Below, one piece after another: positions 1 through 8,630 of a stretch of DNA of 64,000 bases; position 1 is the first letter of the stretch, and every line of letters starts with the position of its first letter. The DNA is taken from IMG/VR virus record IMGVR_UViG_3300017987_000001, positions 124,001 through 188,000 of that record. One strand, written 5' to 3'. A program made the position numbers and the translations under genes. The stretch is from a virus. The notes under the pieces were generated by a model. The model made no database searches, was not told where the DNA came from, and worked only from the letters and a program-made list of their open reading frames with translations.

Positions 1-897
1 CTGCGAGATGCGCGTCGAGTAGACCGTCGAGGTCTCGTCATCTCCACGATTGTCGCGCACGACATAGCGATCACGCTGGAGGCGCTCCTTCTCGTCCTCG
101 CTCAGCATCGTGTCATCGAGATCGAGCACGTTCGCACGATCGGCGATCATGATCTGGACGTCGGGAGCCGTGTCCTCGATCATCTTGTCGCCGTCAGCCG
201 CCTTCTTCTCCATGGGTTCGGCGACAAAGGCTTCCTTCGCTGCTTCGAGGATAGCATCCATGTCGTAGATGCTGAGCAGACTGTCGGTGAATGCCGCGTT
301 CTTGCGCATCGTAGCGAGCAGCACACGTGCAGCGCTCCAGCCAGCATCCTTGATGAAGCTTGGGAGATCCCACTTGTCGCGCAGCGCCGCGCGCTTCTCG
401 CCGCCCGGGGGGCTCATGATGACGTGCAGGAAGGGCTTGAAGTCGTCGGCTATCGTGGAGGACAGGTAGTCCGTCAAGCCACGCAGCGACTGATCGCTCG
501 CATACTTCGACCCGGTGTACGGGGGCCGAGCCATCGCGTTGAAGTCGGGCTGCTGGATACCCATCTCGCCCGGCGTCATCTCCTCGGTCTCGCCGAGAAT
601 ATGCGGACGACGGTTGAGGAGGTAGTTGATCCAGTTCTCCTGCAGCGGAACGAAGGCGTCCTGACTCTTCAGGTAGAGCAGGTCGTCGCCCTTCAGCTGA
701 CCGTTGAGGAAGAAGACGGGGGCGTACATCCACTCGTCCCCGACGCTGAAGCCCCACACACCGACGGCGTGCGTGTTGTCTTCGCTCTTATCGAGGAGCT
801 GGAAACCTACCAGATGGTCCAGCAGGCCGGGCGCGCGGTCACGAAGGCGAGCGTGCGCGAGGTCAGCGAATGTTCGTTCGAATTCTGCATCTGGCAT
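1..897 (-). CDS. Probable phage structural protein (3' end outside window)
   Basis: Open reading frame of 299 codons that continues past the left edge, so the C-terminus is missing. I chose the ATG at 897 because an AAGGGGA-like ribosome site lies just upstream. The protein starts MPDAEFERTFADLAHARLRD and contains the segment VGVWGFSVGDEWMYAPVFFL. It is acidic, soluble-looking and has no membrane segment. No catalytic motif is visible. Its place at the downstream end of a run of virion-type genes suggests a structural or virion-associated protein, but that is inference from context. The reading frame is supported by normal amino-acid composition; the other frames here are arginine-rich. Confidence 0.75.
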   Translation of the reverse strand, partial: MPDAEFERTFADLAHARLRDRAPGLLDHLVGFQLLDKSEDNTHAVGVWGFSVGDEWMYAPVFFLNGQLKGDDLLYLKSQDAFVPLQENWINYLLNRRPHILGETEEMTPGEMGIQQPDFNAMARPPYTGSKYASDQSLRGLTDYLSSTIADDFKPFLHVIMSPPGGEKRAALRDKWDLPSFIKDAGWSAARVLLATMRKNAAFTDSLLSIYDMDAILEAAKEAFVAEPMEKKAADGDKMIEDTAPDVQIMIADRANVLDLDDTMLSEDEKERLQRDRYVVRDNRGDDETSTVYSTRISQ

Positions 898-949
898 TTC
901 AGATCCCCTTCGGCCAGCTAGTAGAGCGCGTAGCTACCCGCCAGCGTCC

Positions 950-1447
950 TTACGTGTACATCATCGTGTCTGTCGGCGACTTCCGACCCGGAAGCTGCGG
1001 CATCGGCATCTTCGTCTTCCCGCGTGTGGCTTCAGCGATGACCGACTCAGGCGCTTCATCGTAGCCCTCGTCGGGGAACATCTCCTTGCCCTGAGTGACG
1101 TTGGTCATCATCTTGTCGCGCGCCTTGAGGCCGCGCATCAGCTTCGCCATCGTCGGCATGAACGACATCTCTTCGAGCGGCATCCCCATACGACGACCCT
1201 GCTCCAGCTCGTGCTGCGAGAAGGTCGGCCGCTGCTGCTGACGATAGAGCCACGGGCGCACAGTCTCCGGAGCCTTGGAGAACCACTGCTTCACGGCTTC
1301 TTCTTCAGTCATCTCCGGCTCGGCGGGCTGCTGCGGCTGAGCGGTCTGCTGCGCAGCCTGATCCTTCTTACCGCCCCCGAACAGGCTCGAAATCAGTCCG
1401 AGCAACCATGTGCCGAGGTCGAAGCTTTCCTTTACGAGCGGCTCCAT
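950..1447 (-). CDS. Hypothetical structural-type protein, Gln/Pro-rich
   Basis: 165 residues, not recognised as a family. The ATG follows AAGGAG with ideal spacing, and the upstream gene's TAA stop lies in that ribosome site. An amphipathic/hydrophobic N-terminal stretch (about residues 10-25, LGTWLLGLISSLFGGGKK) is followed by a Gln/Pro-rich linker and a charged helical region. The short glycine-terminated hydrophobic N-terminus could be a membrane-active peptide or a signal for packaging into the particle. Its place in the late operon suggests a minor virion protein. Function unknown. Confidence 0.7.
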   Translation of the reverse strand: MEPLVKESFDLGTWLLGLISSLFGGGKKDQAAQQTAQPQQPAEPEMTEEEAVKQWFSKAPETVRPWLYRQQQRPTFSQHELEQGRRMGMPLEEMSFMPTMAKLMRGLKARDKMMTNVTQGKEMFPDEGYDEAPESVIAEATRGKTKMPMPQLPGRKSPTDTMMYT

Positions 1448-1456
1448 GATCTCTCC

Positions 1457-2347
1457 TTACGAGCTGAACGCCCGACGGGCGTAATCCTCAAACTGGTTGC
1501 GCATCAGTCGTCGCTTATCCGCAACCATCATCGGCTCAAACTTCGACTGAATCTGCTCGGGCGACATGCCGGTCCATTTGCGCCAAAGTGGCGCTTCATA
1601 TGGCGGCGTCTGATCGTACTGCTGCGGCGGCATCATGAACGGCGGCGGTGGTGGCATCGGCCCGGCAGCCATCATCGGACCCGGGTAGCTTGCGAACTGT
1701 ATTCCCGGGCGCGGGCCGCGCGGCATCGACGGGGCCGGTCGACCCTTCGAGAACTCGGCGTAGCTGACCGGCGTGCGCTTCTTGACTTCTGCCTCACGCT
1801 CTTCGTCACGCTTCTTGCGCTCTTGCTCCTGCTGCATTCGCTGACGGAACATCAGCGTCTGCCACGGTGTACCCATCGACGCGAGATAGCGCTCAACCGT
1901 CGGTGTCACCCACGATGGTTTGGCGATCGGCTGGAAGTACGCTGGGTTAATACCGACATCTTTGAAGGTACTGACCAGCTCGGGTGGCAGCGACTTCATT
2001 GCTTCGATATCGCCGCCCGTGCCCACATCTGCAGAACCGCCACCACCGTATGCGGACTGGTAGGCACCATACGCTGCACCGGGAATAGCAGCGAGCAAGC
2101 CCCATGGGCCAAACGCACTAGCACCCATAAGACCTGTCGATAGGCCGGAGCCAAGCGCGGGCAGGATATGGTCGTACCATGCAGCGAGCTTCTCAAGCTT
2201 CGGGCCGGTCTTGCCCTTCGCCCTCAACGCCTTCGCCGCTTTGATGAAGCGGCCAACCTGCGCAGCGGTGTGAATGAACTCATCCTTGCGGCCGGACTTC
2301 TCAATGCCGACGCAGAGGCCAAGTTCATAGGCTTGTAGTCGGTTCAT
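1457..2347 (-). CDS. Hypothetical virion-type protein with AY/F-x-x-G N-terminal tag
   Basis: 296 residues starting MNRLQAYELGLCVGIEKSG at 2347, two bases after the stop of the upstream gene. A longer reading from 2449 adds an arginine-rich segment that is out-of-frame coding of its neighbour, so I rejected it. The first 17 residues resemble those of the next gene upstream and of the gene at 6659-8152. Residues of about 75-105 are glycine/alanine-rich and hydrophobic (a possible membrane segment). The C-terminal third is Pro/Met-rich. No enzyme motif is seen. Probably a minor structural protein, by context and composition only. Confidence 0.72.
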   Translation of the reverse strand: MNRLQAYELGLCVGIEKSGRKDEFIHTAAQVGRFIKAAKALRAKGKTGPKLEKLAAWYDHILPALGSGLSTGLMGASAFGPWGLLAAIPGAAYGAYQSAYGGGGSADVGTGGDIEAMKSLPPELVSTFKDVGINPAYFQPIAKPSWVTPTVERYLASMGTPWQTLMFRQRMQQEQERKKRDEEREAEVKKRTPVSYAEFSKGRPAPSMPRGPRPGIQFASYPGPMMAAGPMPPPPPFMMPPQQYDQTPPYEAPLWRKWTGMSPEQIQSKFEPMMVADKRRLMRNQFEDYARRAFSS

Positions 2348-2349
2348 TC

Positions 2350-3618
2350 TCAGCTCCAGCCGCCCGAGGCGAGCATGCGCTTGACGAGGTTCTCGCGACC
2401 CTGACGACCGGCGATGCGCGAGGCCATCAGCTCCATCGCGCGATCCCACATGTCACGCTCGCCCCAGTTCCCAAAGCCTGCGTCCTGCGCGAACTGATCA
2501 TATGCCGACTGCTGCTGCTCGGGCGTCATCTCACCCGCACCGCGCGGCGCGAACGGCATCATTCCCATCCATGGGTTGCCGCGATTCATAGCAGCCATGT
2601 AGCCCATGAACTGAGGGTTGTATCCCTGATACAGCGGGTTCCACGACATAGGCATGTAGCCGCCTCGGCCTCCGCCGCCACCTGCGCCGGGGAAGATCTC
2701 TTCGAGGCCGGAGAGAACATCGCGCGCCTCTTCGGGAACCTGCTGCTCGGTAGCATACTGGCGAAGGCGGTGTGCAGCGTACGGTCCGTACTTGCGACCG
2801 ATCGCCTTCTCGATGCTTGTCCACTGCTCAGCGGTGTACTCGTTCTGTGCCAGCTCGCGCAAGCGATCGTCGAACGCCTGCATCCGCTGCTGATACGTCA
2901 TCTTGCCTGTGTCGATTGGCTTAGCAGCAGCTGCGGCAGGAGTAGTGGGAGCGGGTTTCGCTACAGGCGCCGGTGCTGCGCGCGGAGTCGGTCGTGGGGT
3001 CGGCTTTCTCGGAGGAAGCGTAATCCCCTTCTCCTTAGCTATCGACTCGACCTGCGACCGACCGGTGGACGGGCCGGATCGCTGCGGTGGTGCCGGTATC
3101 TGTGCTGGTGGTGCCGGTGTCTGTGCCGGTGGTGCCGGTGTCTGCACCGATGACTGTGCCGGTGTCTGTGCCGGTGTCTGTGCCGGTGCAGCACTTTCTG
3201 CATCAGTTGCAAGTCCGGCCGCAGTTGCCTCTCCGCCCGGCTGTGACTTTGTGGGAGGCACGGGCTTATTAGCGGGTTGAGCTAGCGACTCCCGAAGAAC
3301 GTAGTTAGCGGGACGACGCGCATCGGGCTCTACAACCCGCATATTGCGATTCTGTGCTAGCGTTGCTTCGAACTCTTCCGGTGTCGTTGGCTGGGCAGGC
3401 GCATTGTTGAACGTAAACTCTACAGGCGCATACTTCTTATTGAACGCGGCCTGCGAGCGCGCCGAAGCTGCTCTATTGGCTTCAGCCATTCGTCGTCGAC
3501 GCTCTTCAGCTTCCTGCTGCTGCCGTCGTATATCAGACAACGTATCCGAAATGCCTAGGCCAGCCTTCTTATGTAGGCCAAGTCTGCGTCCGAGTTCGAA
3601 AGCCAACTTCTGATCCAT
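2350..3618 (-). CDS. Hypothetical virion-type protein with Pro/Gln/Thr repeats
   Basis: 422 residues. It starts MDQKLAFELGRRLGLHKKAG, sharing the short N-terminal motif of its neighbours. Residues 20-60 are a charged coiled-coil-like stretch. Residues of about 145-185 carry tandem PAQTPA/PPAQTPA units, which appear as a GT-rich repeat in the DNA at 3087-3190. The C-terminal part is Gly/Met/Trp-rich. The ribosome site TAGGAGCG overlaps the TAG stop of the RNA polymerase beta' fragment just upstream, and the two genes are in the same frame with only three codons between. No known family recognised; a structural or scaffold role is likely from composition and location. Confidence 0.72.
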   Translation of the reverse strand: MDQKLAFELGRRLGLHKKAGLGISDTLSDIRRQQQEAEERRRRMAEANRAASARSQAAFNKKYAPVEFTFNNAPAQPTTPEEFEATLAQNRNMRVVEPDARRPANYVLRESLAQPANKPVPPTKSQPGGEATAAGLATDAESAAPAQTPAQTPAQSSVQTPAPPAQTPAPPAQIPAPPQRSGPSTGRSQVESIAKEKGITLPPRKPTPRPTPRAAPAPVAKPAPTTPAAAAAKPIDTGKMTYQQRMQAFDDRLRELAQNEYTAEQWTSIEKAIGRKYGPYAAHRLRQYATEQQVPEEARDVLSGLEEIFPGAGGGGGRGGYMPMSWNPLYQGYNPQFMGYMAAMNRGNPWMGMMPFAPRGAGEMTPEQQQSAYDQFAQDAGFGNWGERDMWDRAMELMASRIAGRQGRENLVKRMLASGGWS

Positions 3619-3627
3619 TTCGCGCTC

Positions 3628-5490
3628 CTAATACTTCGCCCCGGCCATCCCGTCGGGCTTAATCGGAGGCTTCCCGAACTCGGTCGTCTGCGCCAGCGAC
3701 GGAATGAACGATTCGCTGTGCTGCGCAGCTCCGAGGCCACGGTGCACCGATTGTAGCAGATTCTTTTTCAGATGGAAACCACCAAGTCGTACCATCCAAT
3801 CCTCGTTGTACCCCAGCGTCTCCATGGCGCGCACCATCTCCGGGGCGAACATCGGCTCGTCGGAGTGAGCCTTCACGGTCTTGAGTCCGCGCTTGTTGAT
3901 CTCAGCGGCAATGCGCGGCGTGATCTTCGTACCGATGGAGTACTGGAAGATCGGCTCCTCCAAGTACATGCCCACGGCACTCTTCGGTCGCATGGGCTTC
4001 GTACCCGTGCGCGGCTGATACTCGCGTGTGAGCGTGCTGAACTCTACCACATCATCGGGCAGCATGTCGGTGGTTCCGTCGGAGTCGACAATCCGTGCAT
4101 GGTTGATCAATCCGCGCGTCAGCAGCTCGATGTTCCGACGGTTCGCATCGATCTTGGTGGCCTTCAACGTGTTCCGGAAGTTGTTCATGAAGTGCCAGCG
4201 TCCGGCACCGATGCCCTTGTACTTCACAACCTCGGACGGGTTCGGCAAGCCTTCGCTCAATACGTCACCGGCCTCGATCTTGTCGCCGGGCACGACGGTC
4301 GGGTCGAACTCGGGCGCGACGTAGTGCTTCACGCCGCGCACGATAATGAAGTGACCGCCCTGCGGCGCTTTCTCGATGCCCTCGACAGTACCGTCGGTCT
4401 GCGCGATAGCCGCGCCGCCCATGAACGTACGTGGCACCTGAACGAGCTGGTTGATCGCATCGAAGCCGCCAGCGGTAGGACCAGCACCAACGACACCGCC
4501 GGTATGCTTCGAGGAGATAGCTGACTGCGTAATCGGCTCCGAGATAGCCTGTGCCGCTGCAACACCGACGTTGTCACCGATCTCGGGGAGCTTGCCCTTC
4601 TCGCGCACACCGACGCACCGGGCACACACACCATCGCGTGCCTGACACGTGAGCGGGCTGCGCACGATGATCTCTTTACCGTCACGCCCTATGCGCTTGG
4701 CTGCCTTCGTATCGATGATCGTATTCGCTTTGAAGCCCCCAGCGGGAGCTGCAAGGATCGAGCCAACGTTATCCGGGTCATCAGCGTCGACCGGGATGCC
4801 GTTGACCGTACCGCAATCATCCTCAGTGACGAGCAGCCGGTGAGATGCAAGCGCGAGCTGCTTGCCGAGAAAGCCGCCCTTCGGCGTGGCGAACTTGAGG
4901 TCGACCATGCCCTTTCGTGCCCCGTACGAGCCAGCCCAGTACTCGACTGGGTCCAGCCCCTCAGCGTACGAGTTGAGCAACGGGATCGGAACCGGGTTGC
5001 CTTTGTGGTCGGCCACGAGCAGGTCGCCGATGTTCGTCTGACTGAACTGAATCGGGTTGCCGCGTGCGCCGGAGTTGACCTGCATGGCGAGCGCGTTACG
5101 AAGGTCGAGCTGCTCTTGGAAGTTCAGTTTCCTAAGATCGTCGGCGCGCTTGCCGAGAAGTTTTATGACTCGCTCATTCTTTTGCTCATCGGTGAGCGGG
5201 GAGTTCAGAATCCTATTAACGCCACTACGTAGCTCGTCGCGAATCTTCTGTGCCTTCGGCCCTACAGTTAGAGAATCTAGGCTGATGGACGCCTCGCGGC
5301 CGTAGGTGGTAACCACCTCGGCCCCGAGGTCCATCATCTTCTTCGCGATCTCGTTGTACTGCTCCGGGTAGCGCTTCGCCACTTCGCGCAGGACCGTCTT
5401 GATCGTCTTCTTATTGATGGGACGATCGTAGTCCCGCATATCCGGCGGCAGGATGTCGTTGATCAGCAGTTGACCGACTGTAGTCTTCAC
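3628..5490 (-). CDS. DNA-directed RNA polymerase beta' subunit, C-terminal fragment
   Basis: 620 residues homologous to the C-terminal half of bacterial RpoC. Visible landmarks: the SGARG segment (about 140-144); GLDPVEYWAGSYGARKG (178-194), matching the region leading into the bridge helix; a complete second zinc site C226, C282, C289, C292; and AAAQAISEPITQ (311-322), the trigger-loop-adjacent motif. The catalytic NADFDGD is absent here because it lies at the end of the fusion protein at 11427-16925. The start is GTG at 5490, preceded by GGAGG seven bases upstream. It is embedded in structural-type genes, which favours a virion-packaged polymerase. Ends in TAG. The family assignment is very secure; the packaging idea is inference. 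Confidence 0.95.
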   Translation of the reverse strand: MKTTVGQLLINDILPPDMRDYDRPINKKTIKTVLREVAKRYPEQYNEIAKKMMDLGAEVVTTYGREASISLDSLTVGPKAQKIRDELRSGVNRILNSPLTDEQKNERVIKLLGKRADDLRKLNFQEQLDLRNALAMQVNSGARGNPIQFSQTNIGDLLVADHKGNPVPIPLLNSYAEGLDPVEYWAGSYGARKGMVDLKFATPKGGFLGKQLALASHRLLVTEDDCGTVNGIPVDADDPDNVGSILAAPAGGFKANTIIDTKAAKRIGRDGKEIIVRSPLTCQARDGVCARCVGVREKGKLPEIGDNVGVAAAQAISEPITQSAISSKHTGGVVGAGPTAGGFDAINQLVQVPRTFMGGAAIAQTDGTVEGIEKAPQGGHFIIVRGVKHYVAPEFDPTVVPGDKIEAGDVLSEGLPNPSEVVKYKGIGAGRWHFMNNFRNTLKATKIDANRRNIELLTRGLINHARIVDSDGTTDMLPDDVVEFSTLTREYQPRTGTKPMRPKSAVGMYLEEPIFQYSIGTKITPRIAAEINKRGLKTVKAHSDEPMFAPEMVRAMETLGYNEDWMVRLGGFHLKKNLLQSVHRGLGAAQHSESFIPSLAQTTEFGKPPIKPDGMAGAKY

Positions 5491-5494
5491 CGGC

Positions 5495-5881
5495 CTACCT
5501 CCAGTACGACTGCAGCGTAGCCTGCTGCTCCCAACGACGGAAGTCGAGCCACTCGGTCATCTCTCGCACGAAGGCCCGTACGATCTCCAGATCCTTGAAA
5601 ATGTAGTCCCCGCTGAGCAGGTTTTCAATGGCGAAGAGCTTGATTCCTATCTCGCTCTGGTCCGAGACGATACCGGTATCCCGCAGCTTGCGCACGAACC
5701 CAGCTATACGCTCATTGCGATTGCGCTTCGCATCATCCGGCAGCTCCTGCTCGCTCACCAGCGAGTTGATCGCCGACACAAGTGCGCGGTCATTCACTTC
5801 CTGCCGGTTACGAATGTTCGCCATCTTCCGCCGCTCTTCGATCGGAGGGATATCCATGAACGGTTCGTACTTGCGTGGCAT
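5495..5881 (-). CDS. Hypothetical small helical protein
   Basis: 128 residues, rich in charged residues and predicted by eye to be mostly helical (residues 15-120). The ATG at 5881 shares its A with the TGA stop of the upstream gene, so the two are probably translationally coupled. A GTG one codon earlier is an alternative start. The segment IFKDLEIVRAFVREMTEWLD resembles IFKDLEILRELRTVIDELQ in the adjacent upstream gene product, so the two may be related or may interact. No family recognised. Confidence 0.72.
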   Translation of the reverse strand: MPRKYEPFMDIPPIEERRKMANIRNRQEVNDRALVSAINSLVSEQELPDDAKRNRNERIAGFVRKLRDTGIVSDQSEIGIKLFAIENLLSGDYIFKDLEIVRAFVREMTEWLDFRRWEQQATLQSYWR

Positions 5882-6642
5882 CACTCACCCCCGTCCACAG
5901 GCATGTTGAGGTAAGCGTTCCTGTACGCCTCAAGGTTGTCGCGCGTGACCGTGCCATAGCAGTTCCTCGACGGATCCAGTGTCTCCGTTACGCGCTCCAT
6001 GACCTTGTTGCACACGCGGCTGAGCATCCCCTTGCGTACGGTTGCCGGGATGAGGTTTCCGTTCTTGTCGGGTACGTCCATCTGCGGATTGCCGATCGTG
6101 AACTGCACCTGAATCTGCTCGATCGGCATGGCCGGAACGATCTCGACCTCCATCTCGATACGCCCTGTGTGCGCGTCAGTCTTCACCTTCTTGACGGTGT
6201 AGCCCGCCGGGTTGAACTTCTTGAGCTGCAACTCGTCGATGACAGTTCGAAGCTCGCGAAGGATCTCCAGATCCTTGAAGATGAGTCCTTCGCCCTCATA
6301 GAGACGCTCAACGACGAACTGGAACGCGCTGATCTGCACCTGCTCCTTGCCACCGTAGAGCTGAGCAAGCGTAACGATCAGCGAGATCGCGTCTGCGTGC
6401 GCCTCGTCGGGTGTCGTATACTCGTCTTCGAGAAGGCGATCGATTCCCTCACGCGCCTTTGCATACAACTCTACGTCTTGGAGCTGCGAAAGGGTCTCCT
6501 GCGCGCGTGAGCGCAACCGGTTCTCCATGTGCGTCACGAAACCAGCGCCCTGATTCACGCCAAGCCCCTTCGACACTTCCTTCTGAATGTCTATGAACAA
6601 CTGCTGCTTCAGCGACTGCATCGCGTCGAATGGCATTGCCAT
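5881..6642 (-). CDS. Hypothetical virion-type protein
   Basis: 253 residues starting MAMPFDAMQSLKQQLFIDIQ. I chose the ATG at 6642 because AGAGGAG lies five bases upstream; the in-frame extension to 6762 is arginine-rich shadow sequence. The N-terminal half is helical and charged; the C-terminal half has alternating hydrophobic residues typical of beta structure (about 175-205). It overlaps the next gene by one base. The motif IFKDLEI is shared with that downstream gene. No catalytic residues or membrane segments stand out. Probably structural, by neighbourhood only. Confidence 0.72.
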   Translation of the reverse strand: MAMPFDAMQSLKQQLFIDIQKEVSKGLGVNQGAGFVTHMENRLRSRAQETLSQLQDVELYAKAREGIDRLLEDEYTTPDEAHADAISLIVTLAQLYGGKEQVQISAFQFVVERLYEGEGLIFKDLEILRELRTVIDELQLKKFNPAGYTVKKVKTDAHTGRIEMEVEIVPAMPIEQIQVQFTIGNPQMDVPDKNGNLIPATVRKGMLSRVCNKVMERVTETLDPSRNCYGTVTRDNLEAYRNAYLNMPVDGGE

Positions 6643-6658
6643 CGCGACTCCTCTGCCG

Positions 6659-8152
6659 TTATACCGCTGGTGCCTTCTTCTTCGGAGGCTGCCCGGGCAA
6701 CGGCTCAGTCTTGGTTGGAGCAGGAGGCTGTTCGACATTGGCGCTCGCCGTAGCTGTATCACCCTGCGGCGCCTGCTCCGTCTCGGCTACCTGCGGCTTC
6801 TGCGGATCCTGCTGCTGTGTCGTTGGTTGAATCCAGTCAGTGCCTGCGGGCTGATTCACGCCCCACATATGCCCGCCCGGCGACTGGATCTGAATCGAAC
6901 CGCCTTCGGCCATCGTTCGGTTCGCCAAATCTTGGAAGCTGCGCTGGAACTTCTGCTCACGCTGCGCCACGGTCGAAGGCTGTGCAGGCTGTTGCGGCGG
7001 ACGCGCAACCGGCTGACGGCTGATTCCGCGCGTGCCCGCGCCCTGCCGCCCACGTCGAGAGCGCGGGGCGTAGCGTCCAGAGGTGAAGCCACTGTACGTA
7101 TGCCCTGCGGACTGACGCGGACCAACAAGCTCTTCATTCAGTCGACGCTGCTCGGTGGTTACATCGCGCGCGAAGTTGACGAGATCACCCATGCCGCCTT
7201 CGAGCTGGCTCGGGCCGCCCTCAGTCATGCGACGACTCGCTGCAGCGATCTGGCCGGGGCGGAAACGAATGCCTGCGCGAGCGAACAGCTGCTGCAGCGC
7301 ATCGCGGCGCTGGCCGTGCCGGTGCACCGCACGCACGGCCTCTTCACTGAAGCCTAGTCGCTTTGCTTCCTCATTCATGTGCTGAATGGTCTGCTCGCGC
7401 GTCGGAGGCTTCGGGCGAGTATCAGCGAACGGAGCGTCGGTCTTGGTGCGCTCCGTCGTAGTCGGCGCGGGATCACTGACCTGCACCGTCGAGCCCATCT
7501 CGCCGCCCTCGCCACCGCCGGAGAGCTTCTTGGCCTTCGCTTCGGCGGTAGCAACGTCGGTCGGCGCTTCGTCTGCCGCCGGTGTCGTCGTCGGCGGTGC
7601 TTCCGTAGAGTCAAGCGCGCCGTTGTACTGCGACTGGCCAGACTCCTCGTTCAATCGCTTCGCCTCTTCGAGCGAGGGTGCAACCTTGAACGTCTTTCCT
7701 GCCTCACTGGGCATACCATACGAATCGACGAAGCTCTGCGTAACCCAAACGATGTTCTCGGCGTGCGGGTTGATCGATTCGCCGCGCGCCATACGCCCCT
7801 GATTGAGTACTCCAAGGATCTGATCGATCGGAGCAGCTCCTTCTTCTTCAGCGGTCTTCTGGCGCTGCGCGAACCCGGCAGCGGCGTCGCTCTTCTCCTT
7901 GGCAAGCAGATTCTGTGGTGCCCACGAGCCACTCGTCGGTGCGCCATTCTCAGCGCGCTTGCACAGAAACTCACCGGCGGTCTTCACCTGCTGCTCGCGA
8001 TCGTTGAGAACCATCGACGCCACGATCTGCGCACCCGGTACTTCTGGCATAAGTAAGAGGTTGGCGAGCGAGAGCGCATCGTCGGTGTCGTAACCGGCGG
8101 ACTTGCAGAAGCGCAGCACGCCTGCGGTGAATGCCTGCTTACGTTCCATCAT
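6659..8152 (-). CDS. Large low-complexity virion-type protein
   Basis: 497 residues starting MMERKQAFTAGVLRFCKSAG. The ATG at 8152 follows GGAGG by six bases and overlaps the 3' end of the upstream gene by 14 bases. The N-terminal 20 residues share the A-[FY]-x-x-G...K-x-A/S-G pattern of the products at 1457 and 2350. The rest is Ala/Gln/Pro/Gly-rich with Arg-rich patches (residues of about 340-380) and a Pro/Lys tail, so largely disordered. No enzyme motif is seen. Likely a scaffold, internal head or tape-like component; which one cannot be told from sequence alone. Confidence 0.72.
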   Translation of the reverse strand: MMERKQAFTAGVLRFCKSAGYDTDDALSLANLLLMPEVPGAQIVASMVLNDREQQVKTAGEFLCKRAENGAPTSGSWAPQNLLAKEKSDAAAGFAQRQKTAEEEGAAPIDQILGVLNQGRMARGESINPHAENIVWVTQSFVDSYGMPSEAGKTFKVAPSLEEAKRLNEESGQSQYNGALDSTEAPPTTTPAADEAPTDVATAEAKAKKLSGGGEGGEMGSTVQVSDPAPTTTERTKTDAPFADTRPKPPTREQTIQHMNEEAKRLGFSEEAVRAVHRHGQRRDALQQLFARAGIRFRPGQIAAASRRMTEGGPSQLEGGMGDLVNFARDVTTEQRRLNEELVGPRQSAGHTYSGFTSGRYAPRSRRGRQGAGTRGISRQPVARPPQQPAQPSTVAQREQKFQRSFQDLANRTMAEGGSIQIQSPGGHMWGVNQPAGTDWIQPTTQQQDPQKPQVAETEQAPQGDTATASANVEQPPAPTKTEPLPGQPPKKKAPAV

Positions 8153-8369
8153 TGACGACCTCCGTCCGAGCCAGCTTGTCGACGCCATAGCGCTTGATGA
8201 CATCGTGGAACTTCTCATCGGAGCAGGTCGTGACGAGAACGTGGTCGGGGCTGACCTGCTCGATCGCAGCGATCGGCTGTCCGAAATTGTCGCGCACGAT
8301 CAGCCACGTCACGCTGCAGTCGAGCACGCGGCCATTGAGTACGCTGCCAATCTGGTAGGTCACCTGCAT
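8139..8369 (-). CDS. Hypothetical 76-residue protein
   Basis: Small beta-rich protein, no recognised family. Its ATG directly follows the TAG stop of the upstream gene (TAGATG) in the same frame, with AGAGGA seven bases before the ATG. Termination-reinitiation is therefore the simple explanation, although amber readthrough would make a fusion with the upstream product. It contains alternating hydrophobic segments (residues 17-45) and a C-terminal charged tail. The gene overlaps the start of the 6659-8152 gene by 14 bases. Confidence 0.68.
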   Translation of the reverse strand: MQVTYQIGSVLNGRVLDCSVTWLIVRDNFGQPIAAIEQVSPDHVLVTTCSDEKFHDVIKRYGVDKLARTEVVNDGT

Positions 8370-8630
8370 CTACTCGTCCTCTTCGCTCTCACCGTTCGCT
8401 TCCTGCTCTGCCCTGAACGCTGCTTCCTGCCGATGCACATAGTCGGCGCACTTGATCTCGTAGGCGATAAGGTTCGCCGCACCCCGCATCATGGACGGAG
8501 TAGCGAGGAACTCCGTAGCAATCTCGCGAACCTTACTCACGAGGCTCGCGAAGCGTTCGTCCTTCTGCTCCCTCGCCTTCAGGTATCGAAGCGTCTTCGT
8601 CTGCTTCTCCGGTTCGTGGATTGGTCTCAT
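8370..8630 (-). CDS. Hypothetical 86-residue helical protein
   Basis: Highly charged helical protein ending in an acidic tail (GESEEDE). The ATG immediately follows the TAG stop of the upstream gene (TAGATG, same frame); GGAG lies seven bases upstream. No family recognised. With its neighbours on both sides it forms a three-gene series joined only by in-frame amber codons. Probably a small virion or assembly protein, by context. Confidence 0.68.
   Translation of the reverse strand: MRPIHEPEKQTKTLRYLKAREQKDERFASLVSKVREIATEFLATPSMMRGAANLIAYEIKCADYVHRQEAAFRAEQEANGESEEDE

Noticed and set aside
194-757. A 187-codon minus-strand frame near the left edge
   Set aside because: Arg/Ser/Pro-rich and out of phase with the better frame that is open from 897 to the edge and has a ribosome site.
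3087-3190. GT-rich tandem repeats as a CRISPR array
   Set aside because: Units are short, have no spacers and encode PAQTPA repeats in frame.
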